Shown: positions 21,990-33,778 of the stretch, in pieces
Position numbering within the stretch: the stretch's first letter is position 1
How the letters are laid out: every line of letters starts with the position of its first letter
Notes under the pieces: model-generated
What the model was told of the DNA's origin: nothing
What the model saw: the letters and a program-made list of their open reading frames with translations, nothing else
Database searches by the model: none
From: Kingdonia uniflora
Taxonomy: Eukaryota > Streptophyta > Magnoliopsida > Ranunculales > Circaeasteraceae
Direction of reading: 5' to 3'
Assembly: GCA_014058105.1 (NCBI GenBank)
Contig: JACGCM010000940.1
Location: 744,001-808,000 of the forward strand
Length of the DNA stretch: 64,000 nt
Program-made: the position numbers and the translations under genes

Positions 21990-23177
21990 ATGAATTTCAA
22001 GGCGGTTCTTGATGTTTTGATCGATTCTTCATCCGAGGAGGAAGAGGAAGAGGATATAGATAAATCTTCAACTGATTATAGTAATGACGACATTATTGAT
22101 GCGATTAAGATACAAATTTTAAGCAATCAAGCTGAAATTGATGAATTATAAGAAACAAAATCTTCAGGAACTCGTGTCGGTTGGGTTGTTGGGCATAAAA
22201 TCATAAATCGCTCACGTTTATTTTATCATAAGCTACTCATGCACGACTACTCTGTGATAAATTTTTTTACGGAAGTGAACATTTCCGTCGGAGATTCCGT
22301 ATGAGCCAAGGACTTTTCGATCGTATTGTGAATGCGGTGGTTGCTTATGACAATTTTTTTTGCTCGGAAGCAAAATTGTTCAAATGTTTTAGGTTGGTAA
22401 TTCGATGCGGAGTATTTGAGATTGCCAACTCCGGACGATATACAACGGTTGTTGTACATTGCCGAGAATAGTGGATTTCCCGGCATGCTAGGTAGTTTGG
22501 ATTGCATGCATTGGGAGTAGAAAAATTATCCCACGGCTTGGGCGGGTCAATACACGGGGAATAAGAAAACACGAACAATCATTTTGGAAGCGGTGACATC
22601 TCATGTTTTATGGATATAGCACATTTTTTTTGGAATGTCTGATTCCAACAACGACGTTAATGTTCTTGATCAATCACATCTCTTTCGAGATCTTTGTCTT
22701 GGTCGTTCTCCACCTTGTAACTTTGAAGTCGATGGAAAACTATACGACATGGGATACTAGTTGGCGGATGGTATATATCCAAAATGGGTAACTCTTGCTC
22801 AAACCTTACGATTTCCCTGAGGTAATGCATAAAAATATTTTTCCAAGTAACAAGAGTCATATCAAAAATATGTAGAATGAGCTTTCGGTGTCCTTTAATC
22901 TTGATTTGTAATTGTGAAAGGTCCGGCAAGAAGTTGGTCACCCAAAAACCTCGATAAAATAATGAAAACGTGTATAATAATGCATAACATGATCGCTGAG
23001 GAAGAACGCAATAGGTACAGAGTAAGCTTACTAACTGAGCATTTTGTCCTAGACCCTCACCCAATTGGCCTGAATTGGGATAAAGTCATTTTACAAGGAT
23101 ACATTACAAAATACGATAAGATGACAAATTTGGATAAGTATATGATACTTCGAAATGATCTCATTAAGCATTTGTAG
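21990..23177 (+). pseudogene. PIF/Harbinger DDE transposase (nuclease), heavily mutated
   Basis: It opens at ATG 21990 with an acidic leader (SSSEEEEEEDIDKSS). The RNase H-fold nuclease is readable despite many stops and shifts: NSGFPGMLGSLDCMHWE with the first catalytic Asp at 22500-22502, SNNDVNVLD with the second at 22653-22655, and a Glu at 22875-22877 before AFGVL. CIIMHNMI (near 22976) is the usual C-terminal motif, and the end is TAG at 23175-23177. Family knowledge: the protein cuts and joins DNA together with a Myb-like partner (ORF1). All three acidic residues survive, but the frame does not. ORF1 lies convergently downstream (23590-24434). Confidence 0.9.
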
Positions 23178-23589
23178 AAGCATCAGGGAAACAACTAGCA
23201 TTTTTAATTATATGTAATTTTAATGTAAACACAACTTTATTTTAATTTTATGTAATTTTAACTAAGCACTTTTATGAAATTTATTTAAAAAATTTATTTC
23301 AATTTCAATGTAAATTCAAATATAAAATAATTAAAAAACTAAACTTTCTCAACAAGATTCTATTATTTAAATATACCAAACTTCTTAAACAAGATTCTTA
23401 AACAAAATATACCAAACTTCTTAAACAAGGTTTTTGAATAAAATATACCATAAAATAGGTACAACCAAACTTCTTAAACAAGAATCACCAAAATATAATT
23501 AAACTTTAAAAATTAGATTCTTCAGCTAGAGCATCTTAGGCATTATTATTATTAGTTTTAAACATTCTTACCATAACTGCATTACGTTG
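23178..23589. other. AT-rich spacer with CTTCTTAAACAAG repeats
   Basis: Between the convergent transposase and ORF1. ACCAAACTTCTTAAACAAG-type text recurs four or five times at 23340-23490. No gene. Confidence 0.5.
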
Positions 23590-24434
23590 TGCCTCCCAAT
23601 AAACCCTTTAAGTGTTGTCTAAAGTAGACATGTCCATCACCATCACATTTTGATCGTTTTGGGCATGAAATTGAGCTTCTAAATTCATCATGGCCTTTGT
23701 CTTCCTTCTTAACTCCATAATGCAAGCTTCTCTCTCTTCCTTCTTCTTATCTATCTCAGATATATACTCTTTTTTCTTTTTATCTTTTTCATAAACATAC
23801 TCTTCTTTTTTCTTCTCCATTCGGTCAATGCAACTAATAAGTACATTTTAACGTTTAATGAGAAGATTTTGTCTTTTTTCATTAATTTTCTTTAGTTTAG
23901 CACTTTTGATACCGCCGGGACATTCCGTCTCCACATCCGTGACAAGTACTAGAGAGTCGTTGTTGGAGGTAACGGGTATGTCGGGTATTACAGGAGTAGA
24001 CATTCCTAGGCTAGAGCTTGATGTTTGCTTCATTTGCATATTACGAGTTAAAGTGTTTGGGTGTTGGTCTTGCAAGATTTTCCAACATTGATGACAACTT
24101 AAAACTTCATAATCTTCTTTATACACCCATTTACCTTTTCCACGTGCTTCATAAATCGTTTTGGCAGCATCGTCCTATAAAATAGATTAAGATAATAAAA
24201 AAATTCATAATTTTGGTAAAAAAGAGTCTATAATTTATTAGTAATGACGAATGCTAAATTACTTACCAAATTTCCTTGTTGCATACTGCTTATGGGGCCT
24301 TGTATCACATTTTTCAAACAACTACCATAAACCTTGCAAGCACGATTCATATCCGACCAATGATTTTTAAAAGATGATATTGTATGCTCAACCCGTTCAC
24401 TATCTTGTTTATAGAAATCATGAAATACATCCAA
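23590..24434 (-). pseudogene. PIF/Harbinger ORF1 (Myb-like/NAM-associated), partial
   Basis: From 24434 leftwards the frame reads DVFHDFYKQDSER, ISSFKNHWSDMNRACKVYG and CLKNV, the conserved trihelix-like region of Harbinger ORF1 proteins. An intron with donor GTAAGT and acceptor TTTTATAG spans about 24174-24268. The second exon gives GKWVYKEDYEVLSCHQCWKI, then a Ser-rich linker, KSAKLKK and a Lys-Glu-rich coiled coil (MEKKKEEYVYEKDKKKKE). Only one stop is seen before the coiled coil. The N-terminal Myb part is missing: the frame runs into the hAT element at 24439. Family role: it binds the transposon ends and brings in the transposase. Confidence 0.8.
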
Positions 24435-24438
24435 AACC

Positions 24439-26072
24439 TAGGGATGACAATTTGACCCACCCCGTTGGGGATCCGCCCCGCCTCGCCCCGAACGGGGCGG
24501 ATTTGGGATATGCTAACCGGGTATGGGGGTGGGTATGGGATGTATAACTAAAATCCGCGGGGAAGAGGGGCAGATTTGGGATTACCTCGAAAAATATGTA
24601 CCCGCCCTGCCCTATTTAAATAGTTTATTGTTATTACCCTTAAATATATATTAAAAAAAGCCTAAATAAGAGAGTTTTTTATTGAAAAAATAATTTTACT
24701 AGTTTTTTAATAGTTTTACTAGTTTTACTAGTTAAATGGTGGAATGTTGTTGTTCTTGACAAGCTGTTAATATGTTCTATATCATGTTTTCGACTTTACG
24801 TATCTGTCAGGTCAGTTTGTATTTATTTCTGAAGTTTAACGGACTATGATCTGCCGTTCCATTTTATCAGTTTATGTAGAAGGCGAAGATTATACTTGTG
24901 TAATTTAGCATTCCACCATTGTAGCAAAATCCCATTATTCTATCAAAATTATATTGCAGAGGATGTCTGTAAAGGCAATTTCATCACAAAAGCTGTAGTC
25001 TAATAAAATTGTATTGGCAGTCCTCACATGCCTTTTCATAAAAAAGATTATCTTCATAGCTGTAATTGCTCACTCATGGAGCTTTGAGATACCAGATCTT
25101 GTTTTCCTGCCCCTAAATTTCCAACAGTTGGCCCCACAGTTGCCCTATGTTTTGGCTTATACAATATGTATTTGTTGCATGGATCTCATAGTGAATGTCT
25201 TTCTATTCTTCCTTTCTTTATGAAGGTTTGTGGATGTCCTTTTTGATAGTTTAAGGTGTTAGCTACACTAATAAAAATATTAGTTTTTGAACTTATGAAC
25301 CATGCAGGCCTTGTACCCGAAAATTCGCAAATATTGCATAGAGTGATCAAAGAAGGAGAAATATTGAAATATTCCAAAACATTTCCTGCACTGATCCTAA
25401 ACCCTGATTGTTGTTTCATACACCTCCTTCCCAAAATATTAATTACAATTTCCGCCGAAATAGACTTGTATTTTTCCGGATAATTGACTAATGACCAAAC
25501 GATATATACTCTATTGTATTCCACTATTTCTTAATGAAATATCACAAAAAAGCTATATTTAATAAAAGAAAATTAAAATGTGTTTGAATCCGAAAAAAAA
25601 AAACATGTAAACAAAAAATTTCATATGTCCATTTACAAAAACAATAGAAGAAAAGACATGATTCATCTTATATAACACTAACAGTTTTAAGTTGAAAACT
25701 TACCGATTAGGTGATGGACTGTCGAGTGATGGACTGCCGACTGTCGAGTGATGGAATTGGAATTGGACTGCCGACTGAAGAGTGAAGAATGAAGATGGGA
25801 GCTGAACTGCTGAAGAGGACTTAGAGGAGAGAAGAGGAGAGGAGAGGAATGAGTAGCTGTGTCTTTACAAATTAGTAAATTAGGTTTAAGTTGCTGTAAG
25901 GGTATTCATGTAATATTACGTATAACTGGGTCGGGTAGCGGGCCCCCGTTTATTTCAGCTTAAAACCAGACCCGCCCCAATTAATAAATGGGTTTTCTTT
26001 TTTTACCCGTTATTGTCTTACCAAACCCACCTCATTAAGGGTGGGGCGGGGCGGGTTAAATTGTCAGCCCTA
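24439..26072. mobile_element. hAT-type element, 1.63 kb
   Basis: Ends TAGGGATGACAATTTGACCC and GGGTTAAATTGTCAGCCCTA form a 20-bp inverted repeat with few mismatches, followed by GGGGCGG-rich subterminal sequence on both sides. An 8-bp TSD is not clear (left CCAAAACC, right ATTCCAAG), so one flank may be altered. Inside are short unrecognised frames (for example 25014-25223 plus) and a GTGATGGACTGCCGACTG repeat around 25710-25790; no transposase. Confidence 0.8.
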
Positions 26073-26255
26073 ATTCCAAGGTAGTAAGGCACTTTAGGAG
26101 ATGCTCTAAGAGAGAGAGAAAAAAAATGAGGGGATTAAAGTAAACTTATGAAAAGAGAGAAACTTTGAGAACCTGTAACATGGTAGGTTGGCTCGGCCAC
26201 TGTAATGATGAAATGATACTTGTAACTTCCAAGAATTATGGCTAGTTGTCTCAAT

Positions 26256-26274
26256 TTCTACAGACGACGCCAAA
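26256..26274 (-). other. Primer-binding site of a minus-strand gypsy element
   Basis: The minus strand next to the LTR end reads TTTGGCGTCGTCTGTAG, one change from the TGGCGCCGTCTGTG type of plant Tat-like gypsy elements. Confidence 0.7.
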
Positions 26275-26780
26275 TGTAAGAGCTTAATTTCATATCTCGA
26301 ACTTAGTATCTCACACCAAATATGAATAGAACTTAATCAACAACTAATTAAACATAAGAATTAACATGGAAACTTCTGAATAGGTAAAAACCACGACCAC
26401 TCTTGAGGATTTAGAAAGAACGATATTATTGATTGACTAGCTATTATAAAGATCACTCTTAATAGTTATGTATAGAGTTTCTAGATTGAATTCTCTGTCT
26501 TATATTTTTTGTATAAAATTTCTTCTTTCTAATTTATAGTTCTCTGGCCCAATTTATAGGTCTTATAATATGACTGTTTGACGACCATTATTACTTTTAA
26601 TAATGAACGTTATAATATGATTTTGACGAGTCTTTAAACTGATTGCGTAACGGTCTGATCCTTCTATTTTGTAACGAATTCTTTAATGACTCTGAGTATT
26701 CATTGAATCGAGCTATTGGTGTAAAGGTCGATATCTAGGCTTAGGTCGAGAATGAGAAATACCCCTTTCCAGTAACAAAT
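26275..26780 (-). mobile_element. Gypsy LTR, 5' LTR, minus orientation
   Basis: Same LTR family as 9834-10342: it shares ATCTCGAACTTAGTATCTCAC, AAACCACGAC and ATAGGTCTTATAATATG. The adjoining primer-binding site makes it a 5' LTR. The right end appears eroded, since AAATACCCCTTTCC replaces the expected terminus. Only about 150 bp of internal sequence is left before the DNA-transposon block. Confidence 0.75.
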
Positions 26781-28363
26781 GTGTATTTTGTGTTCACATG
26801 CTTTGGTTTTGAATAACGTAAACATAATTGTACATTAAAAAGTGGTGCTTTAAAACTATACTAAGTATAAACTAAGTTTCAAGTAGTTTGGTACATCTAA
26901 GGTGAGAGTTGACATATCAAGTGTAAGAGGCAATCTAGATAAAGAGAATTATTAGATAATTTGTGATATAACTAACTACTAGAGATGTTTAGTAATCAAG
27001 GAGGAGATGGTGGAATATAACTAACTGTTGGAGATGTTAAGCAATCAAGTGTGAGAGTTGCCACATTAAGTAGTAATCGATCTAGAGTAGGAGAGCTGAA
27101 TTTAACTAACTATTGGAGATGTTAAGTAATGAAGGAGGAGAGGATAAAAGAGTATACTCACATTACAATACTGATCTAATGGCTGAATTTCAATTCTTCG
27201 CCTAAATTGGTGAAGAATTGAATCTGTCCCGCACATGCCATGCCTCGAGGTTATGATTTTCGTAATGCACCATTAGGATTCAAGCCAAAATGTCACCTTC
27301 TTCCTTATTAATATAGATGGTTTATTGACAAGGATTTGGTAGAAAGAAATATATCATAGTTTGACCATATGAGTGTTTGATCCTCTTTTATCCACTATAG
27401 TTGAACATTTCATGAAGCATTTTGTTATGTGCTGAAGAAAATGAGATTGATGATCGTGCCAAATTTATTTTTCGTTCGATGATGTAAAGAAGTTTGCATA
27501 ATGTTTATCCCTATATTAATGGGTAATATGAGGCCCTATCTTATAGGGTTGTATCGTATGTTATAAATGAGCGCGTGCAAACAAATTTCTTGTGGGAATA
27601 AAATTGGGGTTTAGGTATGTTTTGTCACTTAACTTAATGGTTATTTAAAGAATAAAATTAGGGTTTAGGTATAGTGTGATGAACAACATTAACACTATAA
27701 TAATATAAGATTAAGGTTCACACCATAGTATGATGAACAAAACATATGAAGTTAAAAGTAGAGGAAAATAATTTTGATGTGTTTAGAGGGTTGAAGAGGG
27801 AAGACCTTTCGATGCATATAGAGAGTTGAAGAGGGAGGAACACCTTTGATGTGTTTAGAGATTTGAAGAGGGAAGAACTTTTGATGGGTATAGAGAGTTA
27901 AAGAGGGAGGAACGTTTACTGTGTTGGAGAGGGAAGAAACCTATAGTAGGGTTTCAACGGACCAGATCATTTTAATGTGACATAACCAACCTAAACTCCA
28001 CTAGAACCATCTAAACTTGCCTCGTTTCTCACGTCGTGGATATCAAACGGCTATTTCCCAACCAATATGTTAGGTCTTTTTTCTTCTTCTTCTTATTATA
28101 AATAAAAAACCATTATAATACTTATCATTGTTTCATACACATGTAGAGTATCGATTAACAATGTTAGTAGCATCAAAAGGGAAAAATATGATTATTAGAA
28201 GGAGAAAAGGATTGGTATTAAATTTAAAATGTTGAATCCCATCACGCCCTTCATCTAAAAATGTGCCAGCTACAAAAAATTGTCTACTAATACTCATGCC
28301 TTGATATCCAACCAAACCCTAAAACTTTTGAGAACCTGAAGAATTGAGCAATTAAACTAAAAT
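26781..28363. other. Unassigned stretch with minisatellites
   Basis: No gene recognised. AACTAACTATTGGAGATGTTAAG-like blocks recur three times at 26960-27140, and a separate minisatellite lies at 27772-27920. AT-rich elsewhere. Confidence 0.4.
27772..27920. repeat. Minisatellite, four ~37-bp units
   Basis: Units read GATGTGTTTAGAG, GTTGAAGAGGGAAG and ACCTTTTG, with the second and fourth units sharing GTATAGAGAGTTAAAGAGGG-type variants, so the array is a dimer of a dimer. Confidence 0.8.
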
Positions 28364-28943
28364 TATAGTAGCCTCCTCAATCTGATAGACCACCTTTAGC
28401 TTCTAAGGCCGTGACCCCAAGACTTGCAAGTACATTGATAGACTCCTGGAGAAAACATACGGTTAACATTGACTATACATGGTCGTCATCGACTACACAC
28501 AGTTGCCACAATTAGAACTCAGGATAGGAGTCAAGAAAGATGTCGAGCTCTGCCAAATCTAGTTGAAGCTCCTACCTATGTAAAGCCAGTAAGAAACAAC
28601 TATAAAGAGAGATATGTGAGTAATGCATAGTTATATTAAGGGTATAATAGTAATTAAACCCCAGACCACAGAGACCACAGACCTAGTTGTCCCTTCCCTA
28701 ATTATTGATAAATAGAGGAAGATGGGGAGAGAAAGATAGGATGCTCCACGCATAGAGAACAATTGGCTCGACCATATTCAAGAGACCTTTTGTAAACATA
28801 CCTATACCCATTATATTTATACCCTCTCATATTCAAATCCTTGTCTGAAGTCGTGGGTCTTCCTCATGACTAACGGAACTCACGTACATATTGTCATACA
28901 TGTAAGGTCGATTTCCCTCTTCTAACGGAATTAAGCCCTTGCA
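28364..28943 (+). repeat. 5' LTR of the outer gypsy element
   Basis: It starts TATAGTAGCC (TG end mutated to TA) and ends AAGCCCTTGCA. It matches the LTR at 56421-56924 block by block (CTCCTGGAGAAAACATACG, CAAGAGACCTTTTGTAAAC, GTCGTGGGTCTTCCTCAT) but has about 95 bp around 28650-28740 that the 3' LTR lacks. Confidence 0.9.
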
Positions 28944-28965
28944 TTTAGTGTCGTCTATGCTTAAG
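28944..28965 (+). other. Primer-binding site of the outer gypsy element, decayed
   Basis: TTTAGTGTCGTCTATG directly follows the LTR. It differs from the TTTGGCGCCGTCTGTG type mainly by G-to-A and C-to-T changes. Confidence 0.65.
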
Positions 28966-29012
28966 AACCCATACAACTCAAAATTACCCTTCCTTGCTTC
29001 ACCACAGTCGTG

Positions 29013-31560
29013 ATGGCACTACATCTTCTGTCTAAGTCAGCGATAATGGGTGACAACCAGCTAGATGATACCAACACTCAGTTTGTTTTAATACGATATG
29101 TATTCGTCCAGACTGAAGATCGATGCGCACAAAAATTGTACCATAAATGTGAAGGTCACCGCAAAAAGCTCCAGGAAGAGCGCGATCGGCCAAAAGAAGA
29201 GACTACTAGAAACAGCAGAGAAATAGAAGACCTGCACAATACAGTGTGTAATCTCCAAGACGCCCAATAAGTCGAGAACCAAAACTACACCAGATGACTA
29301 ACACATTCAAGGATATCAATCTGGGACCGATTGGGGCCAGGCCCATCACAACAACCAGTACCAGTACATATTGGAGTAACCCATCCAATATTACCACTCC
29401 CGGAAGCACCTATCCACTTGGGAGTCGATGCCTGCGATCGGGTCTACCCTACGCTCAGGTAGAGAGAGAACATGTCAACCTACAAGAGACCGACTGGGAA
29501 AGCGTAGCGTAGACCACCAAACCAATCGCGAACCTTGCCGAGCGGCGCCTGCGAAGTCACCCCATCGAGCTACATACGTCACACAATGAGAGCTCGATCA
29601 AAGGATATGTGAAGCTATCAACATCAACTCGAAACCTGTTCCCAACTCTTGGAATCGAATAAACAACACAATCTGCAAAGATTTCCTCGATATCAAGGTC
29701 CCACCGAACTTTTACGTACCAAAAATTTGCAAGTACAAGAACATTGACCCAATATCTCATATCCTTGAGTTCTAGAATTCTCTAAGCCTCCATGCTACAT
29801 CCGACCACATCTTGTCCCGAGTGTTCCTTTCCATCCTCTCCGACATTCCTTTAAAGTGATACCATAGCCTGCTTAATGGTGTGATCCAAAGCTTTGAAAA
29901 CTTATCCAAACTCTAAGGAATTGGGAGCGTGCTGTGTGTATATTGGCCTAAACGCTCTTAAACCAAAAGATTGCGTTATCTACTTAAGTGTTTATAAATT
30001 GTATATGTTTTCTAACAGGTACAAAATATAAATGTCCAATTTGCGGGGTAAGTGTTGCCAAATTTTTGGTAGGATTTTACCTATTTGATTTGCTTCCGCG
30101 CATGACTCTGATATAAATGTGACGCATCCTTTGCATTTCTTATTTTTTATATTTCATAATGTGTACTTGATTTTTTAGTCTGTAATTATTTTTGAATGTT
30201 GTGATTGACGTTATAGCAATTTATTTCATGTAGTTTCTTCACAACTATGGGAACGATACATGCAAGTGTTAATTCAATGTAGTCATGTTGTTCGAGTGTA
30301 GATCATTCCATGTTACAGTTACATTTAGTGATTGAACACCGATTTTCAATGTTTTACATGGATTGAGACCTCATTTATTAAGGTTTAATTAGTGTTTGTG
30401 GAAACTTGTAAATAAATATTTGAAATCAATAATTTTGATCTCTATGAACATAAAGTGTTATTGTTATGACATTTATATGCTATAATACAATATATTATTA
30501 TTCTCACTTTTAAATTAACTTGTGGTTGATGAATATTTTGTATAGTCCTTGCTCAACATGGGTGTAATTCAAATTATAAAAAATGTTGCATTTACCTTTA
30601 CCTTCTTTAGGGTCAGTTTCTTTTGTCTCTATTAATATTGGCGCAAGCGGGTAAATTTGGCGCCATACTTTTAAAGACAAAAAAATATGTGTCAAATGCT
30701 ATATATTAGGGACGGTTGTACTCCATCCCCAAAGGAATTGAAAAAACCAAGACTTTTAAGGACATGATTTTTTTGTCTCTAATTACCGTCCTTAATAGTA
30801 TTAGAAACGGATATGTCTGTCCCTAATGTATTTGAGACCCCCCCTAAAAGGACAATACTATATCGTCTCTAATAGCTATATGGATGGAATTGTAGCTTTT
30901 TAGAACACTTTTTAATTTTTCGTAAAGGTAGTTTTTCTTGTAGTTGGGGCGAAATGTTCAAAATTTTCACCAAACGCTTCCTCGGTGAGTCCAGAAAGAT
31001 TAAGAACCTTTATTCTTTAAATGTTGTCCTTGCATATTCTAATGCACTTCCTGACAACAGTAAAGTCAAAGAATACATCGTGCTGTACAAATAGACATCC
31101 TTCAAAGAAATGCTTATCAAGGTTAACGTGTACATAGACTTGGAAAGAATTCGAGGAAATAGCTGACAAATACTTCAACACTCCTCTCATCTCACCAAAC
31201 CCAAGACAATGATCACACTAGTCTACACTGACAAAGACTCGAGATAGTGACCAAATCAAGATCAACAGGTCGATCGGTTGCGCAGGAGGCTTCCCATTCC
31301 CGTCATGCCTAGGCTTAAGGTTGTACTCGCACCAATTTATCACCTTGTCGAAGCCGACCTAATCTGGAGATCCCCCCCCCCCAGCCAATCGAGATTAAAC
31401 TAGAAGAACCCCACTGCCTAATCGCAAATACAAAAATCACTCTACTGAAAGGTATTATGCTCTCATAAAAATGTTGGAACTAATTTTCAAAGCAGGCAGA
31501 ATACACGAGTATATAGTCGATTTGCCGGGTTACCTTGACGGATCATAACTTAAGCCTCTG
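29013..31560 (+). pseudogene. gag of the outer gypsy element, broken and interrupted
   Basis: An ATG at 29013 opens an 85-codon stretch ending in a Lys-Glu-rich coiled coil (EGHRKKLQEERDRPKEE), with TAA at 29268-29270. After shifts, the retrotransposon gag core is readable at about 29670-29915 (VPPNFYVPKICKYKNIDP, then LHATSDHILSRVF) with TAG and TGA stops, one where the conserved Trp is expected. The frame is cut by a CACTA-like insert (about 29920-30947), resumes with FTKRFLGES near 30965, and ends near 31500-31560 with LELIFKAGRIHEYIVDLPG, the conserved gag C-terminal segment. Gag would form the retrotransposon particle. Confidence 0.75.
29920..30947. mobile_element. CACTA-like insert inside gag (right end seen)
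   Basis: The right end reads GTAAAGGTAGTTTTTCTTGTAG, the inverse of the CACTACAAGAAAAACTACC-type end of plant CACTA elements. It is preceded by mirrored subterminal repeats such as TTAGGGACGGT (about 30705) and ACCGTCCTTAAT (about 30785), and GTCCCTAAT (about 30810). No matching CACTA left end is visible near 29920, so the boundary there is inferred from where gag stops. Non-coding. Confidence 0.55.
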
Positions 31561-31769
31561 CAAACAAAAAATAATTACACATCTACCAAGCCTACATGAT
31601 CGAAGCCAATAATATCGATAGTGGTCATGCTACTAGTAAGAGAAAGAGAGTCGAAGACCACTTTAAGTTGACCTAAAAACCAAAATTGCCCACCCTTCTA
31701 CCTGAGTCTAGCTAGCACCCTCGACCAGTCGGTATCTCTTTTGTCAGCTGTTACGCTTCACATGTTCGT

Positions 31770-32690
31770 TTCCCACATTTTGACCCCCTTAGTTATCACA
31801 CTTAAAGTTGAGAACGTCATTTTGTACACTATGTTGGTCGACACAATAGGAAGCATGGTTGACATTCTTTACTAATTGTTAAGGCCATAAAAATGGAAGA
31901 TTGCATTACTCCATCCAACGTTGAACTTAAAGGCTGTCCATGATGGACGATACATCTGGTTACAACCAGGTCCCACTTACAGCAACAAATCATGATAAGA
32001 CAGCTTTCATGATAGATAGAGGACTCTATTGCTTAAATGTCATACCGTTCAGACTAAAAAATGTAGGGGCGACATGCCATCGGCTTGTAACAAAGATATT
32101 TAAACCCCTACTCAAAACCAAGGTCAAGGTATACATCGATGACTTGCTATGCAAGAACCTGAGGAAGGAGTCACATATCGAAGACCTAACTCAAGTTTTC
32201 CAGATACTTTGATCATACAACATGCGACTCCCCACACCACATAAAAGATGTACAAAAGATAGTAGGAAAGATTGCCTCGATAAATTGTTTTATCTTAAAA
32301 TATTCATATCGCTAAAAGTAGTTTTTCTCCCTCCTCATGGTCGAATCAATCAGTAACTATAATAAAAAGAACCCGGACATCGAGTGGACAGCGGAGTGTG
32401 AACTAGCTTTCCAAGAATTAAAAATACACCTAGGTCGACCACCTGCCATGACCACACCAATAGAAAGTGAAACATTATCATTCTACTTGGCCACCACTGA
32501 AGAGTCGATAAGCTCTATCCTAATTAGGGTCGACAGCAACGTAAAAAAATCCCTATATTTCATCAACAAAATTATTACCCCTGCTGAGACTAGATATACA
32601 AAGTTAGAGAAATGTCCAAATCGAGATAGTTTTGGTCACCCCTTCAAATGATCGAATCAAGAAGGCAATCAAATTAGGTTTTGAATACAC
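31770..32690 (+). pseudogene. Protease, reverse transcriptase and RNase H of the outer gypsy element
   Basis: The protease remnant at 31775-31875 contains YTMLVDT with an extra codon before GSMVDILY, disrupting the DTG active site. The sequence then jumps to the middle of the reverse transcriptase: MMDDTSGYNQVPL (31940), AFMIDRGLYCLNVIPF, GATCHRLV, and the catalytic YIDD at 32132-32143, so the fingers region is deleted. RNase H begins near 32337 with IEWTAECELAFQELK and LSFYLATTEESISSILIR. It is cut at 32694 by the inner gypsy element, with the remainder from 49721. The enzyme would copy element RNA into DNA; this copy cannot work. Confidence 0.85.
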
Positions 32691-32694
32691 TAAC

Positions 32695-33308
32695 TGTAAT
32701 GGCCTAATTCCGTAAGCTCGAGATGGCCTAAAATTAGTTCTTACACCAATGTTCTTATGATAAAAGTTAATGTGAAATAAGAAATGACACATGTGATTTA
32801 GCATGGAAAACCTCTGAATAGGTAAAAAACTATGACCTCGAGTTGAGGGTTTTAGTAATAGTGACTTTTATTGCTGGAGGCTGATATTTTATTGTAAGTG
32901 ATCTCTCGAACTAGAAATACTTGATCTGGTAAATAAGAAGTTTGGTATTTGTGAATCAAGAAAATATAGTTTTCTTGGTGGTTTATCGTATATTTTTCTA
33001 GTCCTTGTATATTCTGGAACTTTTTCTTTATATAAGCATCGCCCACAATTTGTTATTGTGCTAAAGCACATTTTCTGAATAATGTGATAAGTGGCAGTTG
33101 ACTGAATAACTATTGAGTTCGTGAGAGACAGATATCTTTGACTTGTTCATGTTTTTCTGTTATGCTAGACCCACATTTTTCATCAGTTCGTGGTGTAGGT
33201 GTCAATGTTGACTGTTTATGTCACGTGTAAAATACGTGAATCTGACATGGAGGTTGTTCGAATTGGAAATAGTTCGAATTAGTTTAGATCGTGGGGGAGG
33301 TCCCTACA
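32695..33308 (-). repeat. 3' LTR of the inner gypsy element
   Basis: Plus-strand ends TGTAATGGCC and GGTCCCTACA. It is 614 bp against 416 bp for its partner because the partner has lost about 200 bp near one end. The block CTTTTTCTTTATATAAGCATCG (33021-33040 area) is shared with the partner. Confidence 0.9.
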
Positions 33309-33555
33309 ATAGCTCCCACGCAACTGAAGTCACGAGTGGCTTTGGTTGAGAAAGAATATGTGGCTATATAGGTTTTTGGAAGGATGTATTAATGTGGATT
33401 TGACTGTATGGAAAATGTGCATATTTTTATGAGGGATGTTTGTGCATTGAATGATGATGGGAATATTGATGTACACGACATTTGGGGTTTTGGGAGTTTC
33501 TTCTATTTTGAATGATAACGCTTGGGAAAGGTACCTGCACATTAAATATTAGGGT

Positions 33556-33565
33556 TATATAAATA
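33556..33565 (+). promoter_or_regulatory. TATA box of small antisense ORF b
   Basis: TATATAAATA lies 70 bp before the ATG at 33635, inside the inner gypsy element and pointing away from its 3' LTR. Confidence 0.55.
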
Positions 33566-33634
33566 GTACTTGTACCCTAGATTTTGGCAAAGTACGCTAT
33601 TTGTTACAAAATTCTCTTGAAGTCTAGATTGACA

Positions 33635-33778
33635 ATGGTGAAGACCCAGAGAATGGTTTATGAAGAGAGAGTTTCTGCTGAGATACAAAAGTTTAAGCCG
33701 AGATATTTCGGTGATCAGTCCTTGGAGATGCCCACCTCTTTTCCCGTTCCACCGACGTATCAGGGTATATCGTAAGAA
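33635..33778 (+). CDS. Small antisense ORF b of the inner gypsy element (MVxT/RYFG family)
   Basis: An open 47-codon frame begins with MVKTQRMVYEERV and contains PRYFGDQSLE. It aligns without gaps with the ORF at 59161-59355 of another element: Met-Val, Arg6, YEERV at 9-13 and RYFGDQSL at 23-30 are shared. A TATA box lies 70 bp upstream. The ORF starts 327 bp from the 3' LTR and reads away from it, antisense to the element's gag. The preserved Met-Val start and RYFG motif across elements argue for past selection. No known domain is recognised; the product would be a small charged protein. It could be the first exon of a longer gene. Confidence 0.55.

Larger units (their letters stand above)
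17232..26108. mobile_element. Tentative PIF/Harbinger unit defined by distant inverted ends
   Basis: AGCATCTCCTAAAGTGCC at 17232 is the exact inverse of GGCACTTTAGGAGATGCT ending near 26107, and each is flanked outside by TAA. Harbinger elements use such GAGCATCTCC ends and TWA targets, and both Harbinger genes lie between (21990-23177 and 23590-24434). The unit also spans a plant-mobile-domain pseudogene, a Tourist MITE and a hAT element. The two ends could instead belong to separate MITEs, since the left 100 bp is itself fold-back-like. Confidence 0.45.

Noticed and set aside
22657..23064. Minus-strand 135-codon frame
   Set aside because: Antisense to the Harbinger transposase; no motif of its own.
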